Shown: positions 1-9,077, counted from the first letter of the stretch. The stretch: DNA of 47,500 nt from Neocallimastix lanati (nom. inval.) (GCA_016946835.1 JACVTC010000152.1:1-47500), one strand, 5' to 3'. Notes: a model not told the origin generated them from the letters alone. A program made the numbers and translations.

Positions 1-1090
1 TTTAATCAAGAAATAATTAAATTATATTATTTCTTGGACTTTTAATTAAGATAATTAAAAGAATTAATTATTTAATTATACTTGTGATTAAATATTAATA
101 AAATTAATATATAATTAGTTAATAAGTTTTCTCCCTTATTCGGGTTTTCTTATTAACTAAAGATTGATGTAATTAAACACCAATCGAGATCTATCTAGTT
201 TTTTCTTCTAATCTTTTTCTAGATAGAGATAATTTTCCAAGATTAGAAATCAAATTAATATAAATAGGACTCTTGATTCTTCTAAAATAATCAAGAGTTA
301 TTATAAGAAATTATAATAATTAACACAAATATTTTAAAATTACTTTTAAATAAAAAATTTTTATAATAAAATAATTTCTAAAATTCTCTTAACCTACTTT
401 TAGTGTTGTTTATTATAATCTTATAATAAACTCTAAGTTTTTAAATTTTCGTTTTCAATTTTTATATTATATTTTTTAATTTTATCTCAATTAATAATAT
501 TTTTTATTATTAATTGTAGAAAGAATTAATTATTAATATAATTAAATATTTTTAATTAATTCTTTACAGTGATAAATTTTAGAAATTATCTTAATTTTAA
601 TATAGAATTAAAAAGTGATAATTTCAATTTATTTTAATAATAACTGTATAAGTTATTTATGAATTAAAAATGTTTTTGTAACGGTTTACACCCAATAGGT
701 CTACACTAATAAGTAATTCGTTTTCTTAAAAAATTTGTTTTATTAATATTTTTTATTAAAATATAAAATTTATTATTATTTTTTATTATTAATTAGTTAT
801 TGTAATATTTCGAATTACTTTTAACTAGTTAATAAAAGCACGAAGAAAAATTATTTTTTGTTGAGAAATTCACGCTTATTTATACTTTTTCGGAAAAACA
901 GTTTCGGAAAAAGTTAAGATTAACGAAAGTTCGAAAAATTAAGTTTTCTTTCTAGAAAATGAATCTTATAGAAAAATGATAAAATAATTATTAAAATAGA
1001 ACTTTCTAGTTTCATTTAGTTATATAATATTAACCAAAGAAACTCTAGAACTTTCTACAATAATTTAATTAATTAACTAAAAATAATTTA
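1..1090 (-). mobile_element. LTR-type sequence, minus strand, cut by the window edge
   Basis: No gene is visible. Read on the minus strand, roughly 118-420 is homologous to 18450-18860 of the solo LTR at 17636-19324. The shared parts are a U3-like palindrome near 400-430 (GTTTATTATAA repeated inverted), a TATTTATA promoter-like motif near 265-275, a stem CTATCTAG (191-198 with 219-226), and a larger hairpin (118-126 with 149-157). It therefore looks like an LTR of the same family in opposite orientation, entering from the left. Its 5' boundary on the right was not found; 660-1090 shows no clear match. A second TTATTTATAC motif lies at about 879-889 on the plus strand. Confidence 0.5.
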
Positions 1091-1167
1091 GATTAGGAAA
1101 GGGTGTAAGTCGAACCTAAGAAATTCGGCTTCATTGTCATGGTGTATTACCACCAGACTACAACAAC
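1091..1167 (-). pseudogene. tRNA-like sequence with Pol III A and B boxes, degenerate
   Basis: The minus strand carries an A-box-like TAGTCTGGTGG (1150-1160) and a B-box-like GGTTCGACTTA (1106-1116; 8 of 11 match the GGTTCGANTCC consensus). The spacing, 34 nt start to start, is tRNA-like. The D-arm resembles glycine or glutamate tRNAs. The acceptor stem does not pair, the T stem has mismatches and no clear anticodon stem forms, so I read it as a decayed tRNA gene or tRNA-derived fragment. Its 5' end, taken as 1167, lies 16 bp from the start of the gypsy LTR. That is the place where Ty3-type integrases insert relative to Pol III start sites. Confidence 0.4.
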
Positions 1168-1447
1168 AATTTTACTAACTTTTGATAAAGAATGAAGTAA
1201 TAAATTGATTCTTATTAAAAACCTTTTAATATAGTCAAGGTGAATTTTAAAATATTAATAAATTTATGTATTCTTTACATTAATAATTTTACTATATTAT
1301 TTGATCTGAAAATTTAAGTTTATACATAAAATTTAATTTAAATTTATGTTCATTCCTTATAAAGGTAAATTAAATTTATGAGAGTTTAGCAATAACATAG
1401 TACTAATTACTTTTAGTATTATTTTTCTAAATAAGGAATAATTCCTG

Positions 1448-1455
1448 TATATAAA
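1448..1455 (+). promoter_or_regulatory. TATA-like box in the gypsy 5' LTR
   Basis: TATATAAA lies in the middle of the LTR, followed by ACAACTT. It is the best TATA match in this LTR and recurs at the same place in the 3' LTR and in the split copy. The transcription start, and so the U3/R border, would lie shortly downstream. This is inference from motif and position; the genome is A/T-rich enough for chance matches. Confidence 0.4.
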
Positions 1456-1918
1456 CAACTTAAATAACTTTATCAATATTTCTGTCTTTCGAATTAAGAA
1501 ATAATTGAAATGAAAGAAATAAATAAAATAAAATTTTCTGTATTTAAAATTGTAAAAGATTTTTCATATATTAATAAATGTATTTTATTTTCTATTATGT
1601 CATTCAAATTAATATATAAGATTACATATTAAATTAGTATCAAAATTAAGTTAAAGTATTCAATTTTATTGTAATACTGCTTCTCTTTTTTTTGTTTAAT
1701 TCTTATCTATAATGCATCTTTTATATTATAGATTTATTTTGGTTAATTTGAATATTAGGAAATAATAAAATTTCTATTTATTACAATAAGGAAATAATCA
1801 ATAAGATTTAAAAATCTATTGTTTTTCCATCTCTTCAACTACTTCCAGAGGCTTTGCTACTTTTATATCTTCAAAAAGATATAAATTGACTACCTTGGAA
1901 CCCCTTTTTAGGAGAGAG

Positions 1919-2212
1919 AGAAAAAAAAAAAAAAAGAAAAAAAAAATAGAAATAATAAAAATAAATAAATAAAAAAAAAAAATAAAATAAATAAATAAAA
2001 TAAAATAAATAAATAAATAAAATAATAATAAAAATAAATAAAATAAAATAAATAAATAAAAATAATAATAAAAATAAAATAAAAATAAAATAAATAAATA
2101 AAAATAATAATAAAAATAAAATAAAAATAAAATAAATAAATAAAAATAATAATAAAAATAAAATAAAAATTAAAATAAAAATATAATAAATAAATAAAAA
2201 TTATTGTGAAAG
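1919..2212 (+). repeat. AAATAAAAT minisatellite inside the gypsy LTR
   Basis: A block of A runs separated by single T residues. Its right part is built from a 42-nt unit (blocks AAAT AAAT AAAAAT AAT AAT AAAAAT AAAAT AAAAAT AAAAT). I count about three units here and about four in the 3' LTR (about 9895-10075); the split copy (about 17400-17540) is shorter and rearranged. The minisatellite is therefore part of the LTR and changes length after insertion. Confidence 0.8.
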
Positions 2213-2286
2213 AATAAAATTTTTTTTTTGTGTTTTAATATTATATAATTTTTTTTTTTGAATTCCTCGAACCATAACATAAAGTT

Positions 2287-2303
2287 TGGTGGAGATATCG
2301 GGG
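2287..2303 (+). promoter_or_regulatory. Candidate primer-binding site of the gypsy element
   Basis: TGGTGGAGATATCGGGG starts 7 nt after the 5' LTR. Its reverse complement ends TATCTCC-A-CCA, the form of a tRNA 3' end with discriminator A, so a host tRNA with acceptor 5' strand GGAGATA would prime minus-strand synthesis. I could not name that tRNA: the next bases do not line up with a standard T arm. The seven-base spacing from the LTR is wider than in Ty3. Confidence 0.6.
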
Positions 2304-2930
2304 ATTTCAAAATTAAAAACTAATATTAAAACATACACAATAATTTTATTTAATTAAATAAAAAAAAAAAAAAAAAAAAATTTTTTTTTACAATAATATA
2401 GAAATATAATATATACATAAATAAATATTAATAATTTAAAGTAGCACCTACGTCCTTACTATATTAGTTGGATAAATAATTTCATTCAACAAAGTTGTTA
2501 TATTTCTGTTTGTGCAAGAGAAACAGTGTGATATAAAACTTTGAAATATTTATTCCTGTCAAGTACTAATTAGTAAGAATAATAATTTAATTATATTATA
2601 CATTTATTCATTAATATAAGAATACTTTTATACAATTTATAACTTATTGTAATCGGCGGCTGTTGGATGAAAAACTCCTTAGCTTAAGGCTTTGTTACAA
2701 TTAAGTGTATATAGTAATTCGTATTTATATTATCGACTAAATTATATTATAATTGAAATTATAAATTCAAATTTATAAATATATACATATATATAGTATC
2801 TATATATTGATACCAAGACTGTTGATATATATAGATATAAAAATTAGACGTTTATATTAGAGAATAGGAGAAGGATTGCTTTACACATAGGGAGGTAGTA
2901 GAGCATTATTGAATAAGGTTTAGTGATACA

Positions 2931-3041
2931 AGTGATAACAGAATAGAAAAAGTGGTAAGGTCCCGTGTTCGTACAGGCACACACTACTCTGTTATATTCA
3001 CTATTCTGACGGTTCAATAGTGGAGGTCGAACGGCCCTGTA
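2931..3041 (+). ncRNA. Candidate RNA pseudoknot in the gypsy leader
   Basis: CAGAATAG (2939-2946) is fully complementary to CTATTCTG (3001-3008). An overlapping alternative pairs AGTGA-TAACAG (2931-2941) with CTGTTA and TCACT (2989-3002). TACAGG (2972-2977), inside that loop, is complementary to CCTGTA (3036-3041) outside it, which gives pseudoknot topology. The segment is visibly richer in G and C than its flanks. Pairings were read by eye, and no second copy is available to test covariation. Confidence 0.4.
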
Positions 3042-3291
3042 AAGAATCTGCGGATCCGAAAATAATATAAAGCTAATAATATATATATAAGAAATATTTA
3101 TAAATTTTCCATATTAATTTTTTTTAATTTAGCAATTAATTTATTCCGTGCTACATATAAGAAATTCTAGTGTACTGAATTCCAAAAAAAAAAAAAAAAA
3201 AAAAAATTTTTGTTTACTGTTCTTACTCTGTGGTTAAGTGAAATTGAGCCAAAGAAGAAGGACTACTATATTTTTTTTACTACCTGTTTGA

Positions 3292-3499
3292 TTTGGTTGT
3301 CGAGGTGTATCTTGAACCAAATAATTATCATTATAAGTGGTCGAAGTGTCATTCGAGCTTATAACCTTAATATAATTATATCTTCTATTGGTGATCGAAA
3401 GGTATTCGAACCAATAATATAAAATTTCCTTAGGTGGTCGAGTGTTATTCGAACCTAAAAATATATTTCTTGTAGGTGGTCGAAGTGTATTTCGAACCT
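3292..3499 (+). ncRNA. Array of five tandem covarying RNA hairpins
   Basis: Five hairpins lie at 3292-3321, 3332-3363, 3386-3416, 3430-3458 and 3474-3499, separated by 10-22 nt of A/T-rich spacer. All share one plan: a lower stem, a two-base 5' bulge (GG, TG or GA), a five-pair upper stem TCGAA/TTCGA (or G-U variants), and a 5-6 nt loop, often GTGTAT. The lower stems differ in sequence but stay paired: TTTGGT/ACCAAA, TATAAG/CTTATA, TATTGGT/ACCAATA, TTAGGT/ACCTAA, AGGT/ACCT. Such compensatory change between copies points to selection on RNA structure. The array lies in the transcribed leader upstream of gag. Function is unknown. Confidence 0.8.
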
Positions 3500-3659
3500 C
3501 ATATAAATAACTATAAAGATATAATTTAATAAACAATAATTATAAAATATTTTAATCTTGGATATCAAAATAAAACAAAACAAAAAAAAAAACAAAAAAA
3601 AAAAACAAAAAAAAAACAAAAAAAAAAAAAAAAAAAAATTTTACTTATTTTTTTTTTTT

Positions 3660-3724
3660 ATCTCTGAAGTGTTTGTAAACTTACCTATTTTTTTTTTCTA
3701 ATCTCTGAAGTGTTTGTAAACTTA
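3660..3724 (+). repeat. 24-nt direct repeat in the gypsy leader
   Basis: ATCTCTGAAG followed by TGTTTGTAAACTTA occurs twice, at 3660-3683 and 3701-3724, 41 nt apart and separated by a T run. The TGTTTGTAAAC part resembles a forkhead-type site (TGTTTAC family), but its place in the leader makes a DNA-binding role uncertain. Confidence 0.75.
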
Positions 3725-3774
3725 TAAATTCTAATACTATATTATATATATCTATAACATACTCACACACACAA

Positions 3775-3776
<2 letters not shown>

Positions 3777-3849
<73 letters not shown>
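3777..3849 (+). repeat. 73-nt A tract upstream of gag
   Basis: An uninterrupted run of 73 A residues ends 61 nt before the gag ATG. The copia element at 11131-16925 also has a long A run, there touching its gag ATG. A short A leader before the start codon can help translation in some systems; here that is inference. Copy number in a homopolymer this long may not be exact in the assembly. Confidence 0.85.
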
Positions 3850-3852
<3 letters not shown>

Positions 3853-3910
3853 TATTATTTTTATTTTGAATATTTTACCTATATTACTGTATAATTTCTA
3901 CTCAAGAAAT

Positions 3911-4870
3911 ATGGCTTCAGTTACTAATGATACTACTAATGTTCCTTCATTTAAAGATCTTAAAAAGGAACTAAAATATGTTGATAAATTAAACAAGGAC
4001 CATTTGGATATAAAATCTTGGGCTTCTGAAATTGAGTTATGGATCCAATTACAAAATATCACTGATCCAAAAACTATTTTTGTTGCTTGCCTATTAACGT
4101 CTACTGGTGAACCAAGACAAATTATCCAAGAATTAGAACTACCTGCTACTACAGCAGAAGAAGATGTAGAATTGAATGGTTCCACTGATACTGGTGAGAT
4201 GTCAGGATCTAGCACCAGTAGCTCTACTAGTTCAAGTAGTTCTAGTAATGATAGTGTTAGAACTAACCGTTATCCTTCTTTTGTCGAGATCGTCAACGCT
4301 CTTGAAGTATTCTATGGGGCAAAGGAAGATCAGAATACCTTATTAAGGGAATTGCGTGCTCTTAAAATTGGTAGAAATGAAAAAGTAAGGGATTTTAATA
4401 AAAGATATCGGACATTATATTTAAAATTAGATAAAACTCACAAAAAACAAATCAGTATCTTGGACTATGCTGATGCACTTGAGAATAATATTGAGGCCTG
4501 GAAAAGAGTAACTTTAATTGATGATATACCACTTTCAAAGGCTTATGAAATTGCAGAAAAAGTGGATAGACTTGCTGTGAGGTTACATCGTGTACCAAGT
4601 CCTAATAGAAATGTTTCCAACAATAATAATAATAATTATAATAAGAGTCGTAGTTCACCACCAAGAAATACTTATGAAAACAGGGACAATAGGAAAGTTT
4701 CTGATGAAAGTGAAAGGGAGAACCTTACACGTGGACCAAGAAACTCTACCGTCAAAACCTGTTTCTTCTGTAAGGAACCTGGACATTATCAACAACATTG
4801 TCCCAAACTACAAGCCATTATAGAAGAAAATAAGAAACAGATTTTTTCCAAAGGACCTTTAAACCAGTAG
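3911..4870 (+). CDS. gag: Gag protein of the gypsy element
   Basis: This 319-residue protein would form the cytoplasmic virus-like particle and bind the element RNA. The start chosen is the ATG at 3911 (MASVTND), in good context (AGAAATATGG). The frame stays open upstream to 3866, but only from a TTG codon. The first half is an acidic and helical capsid-like region. Residues near 95-125 form a Ser/Thr-rich stretch. An Asn- and Arg-rich stretch precedes a CCHC zinc knuckle, CFFCKEPGHYQQHC (C-X2-C-X4-H-X4-C), at about residues 282-295. The stop is TAG at 4868-4870. Two codons before it sits the slippery heptamer TTTAAAC, so a fraction of ribosomes should continue into pol. Assignment rests on position, the zinc knuckle and the following pol. 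Confidence 0.92.
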   Translation: MASVTNDTTNVPSFKDLKKELKYVDKLNKDHLDIKSWASEIELWIQLQNITDPKTIFVACLLTSTGEPRQIIQELELPATTAEEDVELNGSTDTGEMSGSSTSSSTSSSSSSNDSVRTNRYPSFVEIVNALEVFYGAKEDQNTLLRELRALKIGRNEKVRDFNKRYRTLYLKLDKTHKKQISILDYADALENNIEAWKRVTLIDDIPLSKAYEIAEKVDRLAVRLHRVPSPNRNVSNNNNNNYNKSRSSPPRNTYENRDNRKVSDESERENLTRGPRNSTVKTCFFCKEPGHYQQHCPKLQAIIEENKKQIFSKGPLNQ

Positions 4871-4907
4871 AAGGGAGAGGAAGCACTCCCATCAAAAAAA
4901 TAGCTTC
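4858..4907 (+). promoter_or_regulatory. Canonical -1 ribosomal frameshift signal with predicted pseudoknot
   Basis: The gag frame reads CCT TTA AAC CAG TAG, giving the heptamer T TTA AAC (4858-4864) in the correct phase for X XXY YYZ tandem slippage. After an 8-nt spacer (which includes the gag TAG) comes stem 1, GGGAG (4873-4877) with CTCCC (4886-4890). Its loop contains GAAGC (4880-4884), complementary to GCTTC (4903-4907), forming stem 2. The connecting loop 4891-4902 is A-rich. This is the layout of retroviral and luteoviral H-type frameshift pseudoknots. Frames agree: gag is in frame 2, pol in frame 1, and the pol frame is open from 4834. Confidence 0.85.
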
Positions 4908-7900
4908 ATTAAAATATACTTCCAATTCTTCTGATGCAGAAAGTAAAGACTACAGAGTGGATTATACTATCAAAAGTCATGATCAGGTAGGAGAATATTT
5001 TGTCGGTGCGGCAAAAAGAAAACTTGATGAAAGTGATGTTGAGTTAGATAATGGAAAAGGAAGGAAAATTCATAAAAGCCTACGTGATAATCCACGACCT
5101 ATAAACACTCCTGCATTAAGAAAAAGAAAAGAAAGAGAATTGGAAACTGAAGAGGTGATACCTCATAAGAAACAGTTGCAAACATCAATAATTATGCAAC
5201 CAAATATCAATAAAGAAAAGAAAATTGAAAAAGCAATACGTGATAAAGAAAGATTTTTGAAATCTAGTACTAATTCTAAAGAATTCGAAACTGCATCATC
5301 CAGTCAGTCTAATGTAAACTTAATTACTAATAAAGAGGAAATAACTTCAAAAGTTGATAATGTAGAAGCTCCAAGGGAAATTAACCAAACTAGAGAAAGA
5401 AAAAAAGACAAAAATAATAATAATAATACTAGTAATCCTAATAATAGTAACAACGGAACTATTAGAAAAACCCCAGTCGTAAATGATATTAATAATAATA
5501 ATACTATTAATATTAATAATAATGAAACTATTATCGATAATAATCATGTAACGAATAATAAAAATATATTAAATAAATTAATTAATACAGATGGTATTAA
5601 TAATAATAATAATAATGATAATAATAATAGTATGAAAATACCTCGGGTAAATCGAATTATTAAAATGCTTTCTAATTATAAGGAATATGATGTATGGGAT
5701 GATTTAAGCAATACCAAGTGTAATATTACCTTTGGACAGCTTTGGAATGCTGCGCCTAAAATAAGAAGTCAAGTTTCCCAAGGTTTAAAACTAGTAAAAG
5801 CCACCACTAATGTTGTTGGCGCTATTAATAATGTAGTTGCTACTACAACATTAGTTAATAATGTTGATCATAACTATAAAAGTAAAAGTACAGAAATAAC
5901 AGAGGAGGATATTGCAATGGTAGATGCCTCTGTTGATGGTGTATCTGGAAAATTACTTATTGATACGTGTAGTAATTTAAATATTATGTCACAAAAATAT
6001 TATAATTCTCTACCATACCAATATACCGTTGTTGGTCATAGTTGTGGTAGAATAATGCTTGCCACTAGAGACGATGAATACTCTGAAGGAATAGTCGTTA
6101 GGATACCTGTGAAAATTAATGAGCTTTCATTGTTAATTGATTTCCGAATTGTAGAAAAAGAGGAACCATTTTATGACATGCTAATTAATTTAAAAACTAT
6201 AGTTGATAATAGATTATTTATTAATCCCTTAAATAATTGCTTATGTAAATATAACATGGATGGTACTATCAGTTCTATTACACCAATAAATAATTCTGCA
6301 ATTGACGAAAAATATATTTGTAGTGTTAACAAATTACTTGAGGATAATAGTAAGGAAAAATATGCTGGTGGGGAATTAAAGAAATTAGAAGGATTACCAC
6401 CTATGGAATATATACATAATACAATATTTATGAATACTCTAAATGAAAAATATAGAACTGATATAATACACCTATTAGAGGACAATATAGAAATTGTTGC
6501 TACGTCGTCTGAGGAATTAACACCATCATTGCTTTCACCACACAAAATAAATCTAAAAGCTGGTACCAAACCTATAAAACAAAGAGCTTATCGGCTAACA
6601 AAATTAAAGACAGATATTTTAAAGGAAGAATTAACTAAGTTAATTAATAAAAAGTTAATTGAGCCTTCAAATTCTGAATGGTCTTCGCCTATTGTTCTAG
6701 TACCAAAGCCTAATGGGAAATGGCGTATGTGTGTAGATTATAGGAAGGTTAATGATTCTACTATAAAGGATTCTTATTCTATACCATACATTGATGAAAT
6801 TTTTGATAGTCTCAATGGTGCAACTATCTTCACTACCATTGACTTATACTCTGGATATCACCAAATTTTAATGGAGGAAGAAAGTATTGGTATAACAACT
6901 TTCACCACTAAGTTTGGTAACTACCAATTTAAAGTTATGCCATTTGGTTTAACCAACGCTCCTGCAACCTTTCAAAGAGAAATGAATAGAATCCTATTTC
7001 CTTTAATAGGAAAGTGTGTTTATAATTTTATCGATGATATACTTATATACTCTAAAACAGTTGAAGAACACCTCCAACATATTCAACAAGTTTTATCCAT
7101 ACTCAAAGAAAATAGATTAAAACTTAATATTGAAAAGTGTCACTTCATGAAAACAGAAGTGAATGTTTTGGGGCATAGATTAACCACTAAAGGCTTAAAA
7201 CCTCTTGATAGTAAAATCGAGGTTATCAGAGATTGGAAACCCCCTCAGGACATCCATGAATTACGTTCATTTTTAGGAGCTGTTGGATACTATAGAAATT
7301 TCATCGATAAATATTCACAAATTACTGCGTGTTTGTGTAAATTATTAAGGAAAGGTGTGAAGTATGTTTGGACTAGTGAACACCAAAAATCGTTTGAAGT
7401 ACTGAAAGAAAAACTAATAAATGCACCCATATTAAGTTTCCCTCAGTTTGATAAAGAATTTATTATACGTACCGATGCTTCTTATGATGGAATAGGAGGT
7501 GTGTTATTACAAAAAGATAATGAAACTGGAAAAGAACACCCTATTCACTTTATTAGTAGAAGTTTGACCAGAGCAGAAAAGCATTATGGTATAACTGACC
7601 TAGAAGGTGCTGCCCTATATTATTGTATAACTAAATTAAAACCGTATATAGATGGAAATCCAATACCAACTATTGTATATACGGACCATAAACCGTTACT
7701 AGGGTTGTTCAAAAATAAGGAACCACATAATGCAAGGCAAACTAGATGGTGTTTGACAGCTAGTATGCTTGGTGTAGACATTAGATATGAAACCGGTAAA
7801 AAGAATGTGCTTGCTGATGCCCTATCCCGAATGAAAAATAATAAAGAAAATGTAGTTTTAGCTACGAAAATAATTAACCATGATATTACGAATGATGAAA

Positions 7901-9066
7901 ATGAAGCCTTATTATCCAAAGTAATACATGATTTTATCAATGAAAAATTCACCACTATTGATGGTATTGACTACTTTATTGATGGTAACAATTATAGAAA
8001 ATTAGTAACCGATCTTAATGAAAGAATAAAATTAATATTAGAGGCTCATAATATTGGACACGATGGTTATTATAAGACTTATCAACGTTTACGTAAGAGT
8101 TATTATTGGAACGACATGGTGAATGATGTTAAACGTGTTGTCAGTAAGTGTGAAAAATGTCAATTAAATCGACCACAACCTTATCCAGAGCCTACAGAAA
8201 ATCTACCTACTAAAGTGGAAGGACCTTTTGTACATCTTGGTTTGGACATTATCGGTCCACTGGTTAAAACTAGAAGTAATAATCAATATATAATAGTAGC
8301 TGTTGATTATTTCACTAAGTGGGTAGAAGCAGAACCGACTGAAAATATCACTTCTAAAGACGTAATTAAGTTCCTTATTAACGTATTTTCTCGTCATGGA
8401 GTTCCCCAAGTAATTACCACCGATAATGGTGCCCAATTTACATCAGATATGACTAAAATATTTTTAGACCTATATGATGTATATATAAAATTTGTTACAA
8501 CATATCATCCCGAATCTAATGGACTTACGGAAAATCGTAATAAAGAAATTGGTAAACTCCTTAGATTGCTTGGGACAAAAAATAAAGATTGGGATGAGGT
8601 ATTACCCTCTGCTCTCTGGGCTTTAAGAACCGTTAAAAATAGTACCACTAACCATTCTAGTTTTGAATTAGTTTATGGTCGTGAAGACCAACAACCTTTT
8701 GATATAGCTGCAAGACCGACTAAAGGTATAAATAAATCTTCTGATGAAATTCTATTGGAAAAGTTTATATCTCATTATAGATGGACCATAGAAGCATCAG
8801 AAAATGTGAAAAATGCAAATAAATATTGGGCTGTTAGACGAGAAGAAAAACAAAGTATGAATCAGGCTAAGGAAATCAAGGAGGGAGATTTAGTCCTAGT
8901 TAGAAACTTTAGTAGAACTAAACTAGAACCTTATTTTAATGGACCTTTAAAAGTAATCAAGAAAAAGTTTAATACAGTTACGTTAGCTGATCCAAATTCA
9001 GGAATATTATTAAATCGGAATGTACACCTCAAAAATATAGTAAAATATAACTCAGCTACAATATAG
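4858..9066 (+). CDS. pol: Pol polyprotein (PR-RT-RNase H-IN) of the gypsy element
   Basis: Expressed as Gag-Pol through the -1 frameshift at 4858-4864. The first possible internal start, at 4957, is a GTG, so independent initiation is unlikely. The first about 240 residues are charged and Asn-rich. The protease motif LLIDTCSN lies near 5950; it has Cys where D-S/T-G enzymes have Gly. RT follows with TIDLYSGYHQ (about 6838), MPFGLTNAPATFQ and FIDD (about 7030), a variant of YxDD. RNase H has RTDASYDG (about 7470) and YTDHKPL. Integrase has an HHCC finger (HNIGH to CEKC, about 8047-8160), then Asp in GLDIIGP, Asp in TTDNGAQF and Glu in GLTENRNKE. It ends in a GPY/F-like module (LEPYFNGPLKV). 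The frame is intact to TAG at 9064-9066, so it is likely functional. Confidence 0.95.
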   Translation, partial: FKPVEGRGSTPIKKIASLKYTSNSSDAESKDYRVDYTIKSHDQVGEYFVGAAKRKLDESDVELDNGKGRKIHKSLRDNPRPINTPALRKRKERELETEEVIPHKKQLQTSIIMQPNINKEKKIEKAIRDKERFLKSSTNSKEFETASSSQSNVNLITNKEEITSKVDNVEAPREINQTRERKKDKNNNNNTSNPNNSNNGTIRKTPVVNDINNNNTININNNETIIDNNHVTNNKNILNKLINTDGINNNNNNDNNNSMKIPRVNRIIKMLSNYKEYDVWDDLSNTKCNITFGQLWNAAPKIRSQVSQGLKLVKATTNVVGAINNVVATTTLVNNVDHNYKSKSTEITEEDIAMVDASVDGVSGKLLIDTCSNLNIMSQKYYNSLPYQYTVVGHSCGRIMLATRDDEYSEGIVVRIPVKINELSLLIDFRIVEKEEPFYDMLINLKTIVDNRLFINPLNNCLCKYNMDGTISSITPINNSAIDEKYICSVNKLLEDNSKEKYAGGELKKLEGLPPMEYIHNTIFMNTLNEKYRTDIIHLLEDNIEIVATSSEELTPSLLSPHKINLKAGTKPIKQRAYRLTKLKTDILKEELTKLINKKLIEPSNSEWSSPIVLVPKPNGKWRMCVDYRKVNDSTIKDSYSIPYIDEIFDSLNGATIFTTIDLYSGYHQILMEEESIGITTFTTKFGNYQFKVMPFGLTNAPATFQREMNRILFPLIGKCVYNFIDDILIYSKTVEEHLQHIQQVLSILKENRLKLNIEKCHFMKTEVNVLGHRLTTKGLKPLDSKIEVIRDWKPPQDIHELRSFLGAVGYYRNFIDKYSQITACLCKLLRKGVKYVWTSEHQKSFEVLKEKLINAPILSFPQFDKEFIIRTDASYDGIGGVLLQKDNETGKEHPIHFISRSLTRAEKHYGITDLEGAALYYCITKLKPYIDGNPIPTIVYTDHKPLLGLFKNKEPHNARQTRWCLTASMLGVDIRYETGKKNVLADALSRMKNNKENVVLATKIINHDITNDENEALLSKVIHDFINEKFTTIDGIDYFIDGNNYRKLVTDLNERIKLILEAHNIGHDGYYKTYQRLRKSYYWNDMVNDVKRVVSKCEKCQLNRPQPYPEPTENLPTKVEGPFVHLGLDIIGPLVKTRSNNQYIIVAVDYFTKWVEAEPTENITSKDVIKFLINVFSRHGVPQVITTDNGAQFTSDMTKIFLDLYDVYIKFVTTYHPESNGLTENRNKEIGKLLRLLGTKNKDWDEVLPSALWALRTVKNSTTNHSSFELVYGREDQQPFDIAARPTKGINKSSDEILLEKFISHYRWTIEASENVKNANKYWAVRREEKQSMNQAKEIKEGDLVLVRNFSRTKLEPYFNGPLKVIKKKFNTVTLADPNSGILLNRNVHLKNIVKYNSATI

Positions 9067-9077
9067 CTTGAGTCTTA

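Larger units (their letters stand above)
1183..2279 (+). repeat. 5' LTR of the gypsy element
   Basis: It begins TGATAAAG and ends CATAACA, with a TG/CA boundary defined by comparison with the 3' copy at 9090-10166 and the split copy at 10812-17630. It is 1097 nt long against 1077 nt for the 3' LTR; the difference lies in the A/T minisatellite at about 1919-2212. A TATA-like box is at 1448-1455. The tail contains T runs and GAATTCCTCG just before the end. Confidence 0.95.
2280..3910 (+). other. Long structured 5' leader of the gypsy element
   Basis: About 1.6 kb between the 5' LTR and gag with no credible ORF. It holds several patches less A/T-rich than the surroundings that can fold. A 7-bp stem ATTGTAA/TTACAAT (2646-2652 with 2695-2701) encloses a CCTTA/TAAGG hairpin. 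Alternative helices and a possible pseudoknot lie at 2931-3041, and five tandem hairpins at 3292-3499. A 24-nt direct repeat occurs at 3660-3683 and 3701-3724, and a 73-nt A tract at 3777-3849. Such a leader suggests RNA functions (packaging, dimerisation or cap-independent initiation); that role is inference. Confidence 0.75.

Noticed and set aside
3292-3499. CRISPR-like array (palindromic repeats with unique spacers)
   Set aside because: The repeats differ in their outer stems, spacers are 10-22 nt of A/T-rich sequence, and the setting is a eukaryotic retrotransposon leader without cas genes.
3234-3536. 100-codon minus-strand ORF across the hairpin array
   Set aside because: Its repeats come from the hairpins in the leader, and it is antisense to a retrotransposon RNA.
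3866-3868. Gag start at 3866
   Set aside because: The codon is TTG. The first ATG in the frame is 3911, in good context.
4957-4959. Independent start of the gypsy pol at 4957
   Set aside because: The codon is GTG, and the frame is open upstream to 4834 through the frameshift site; Gag-Pol fusion explains expression.
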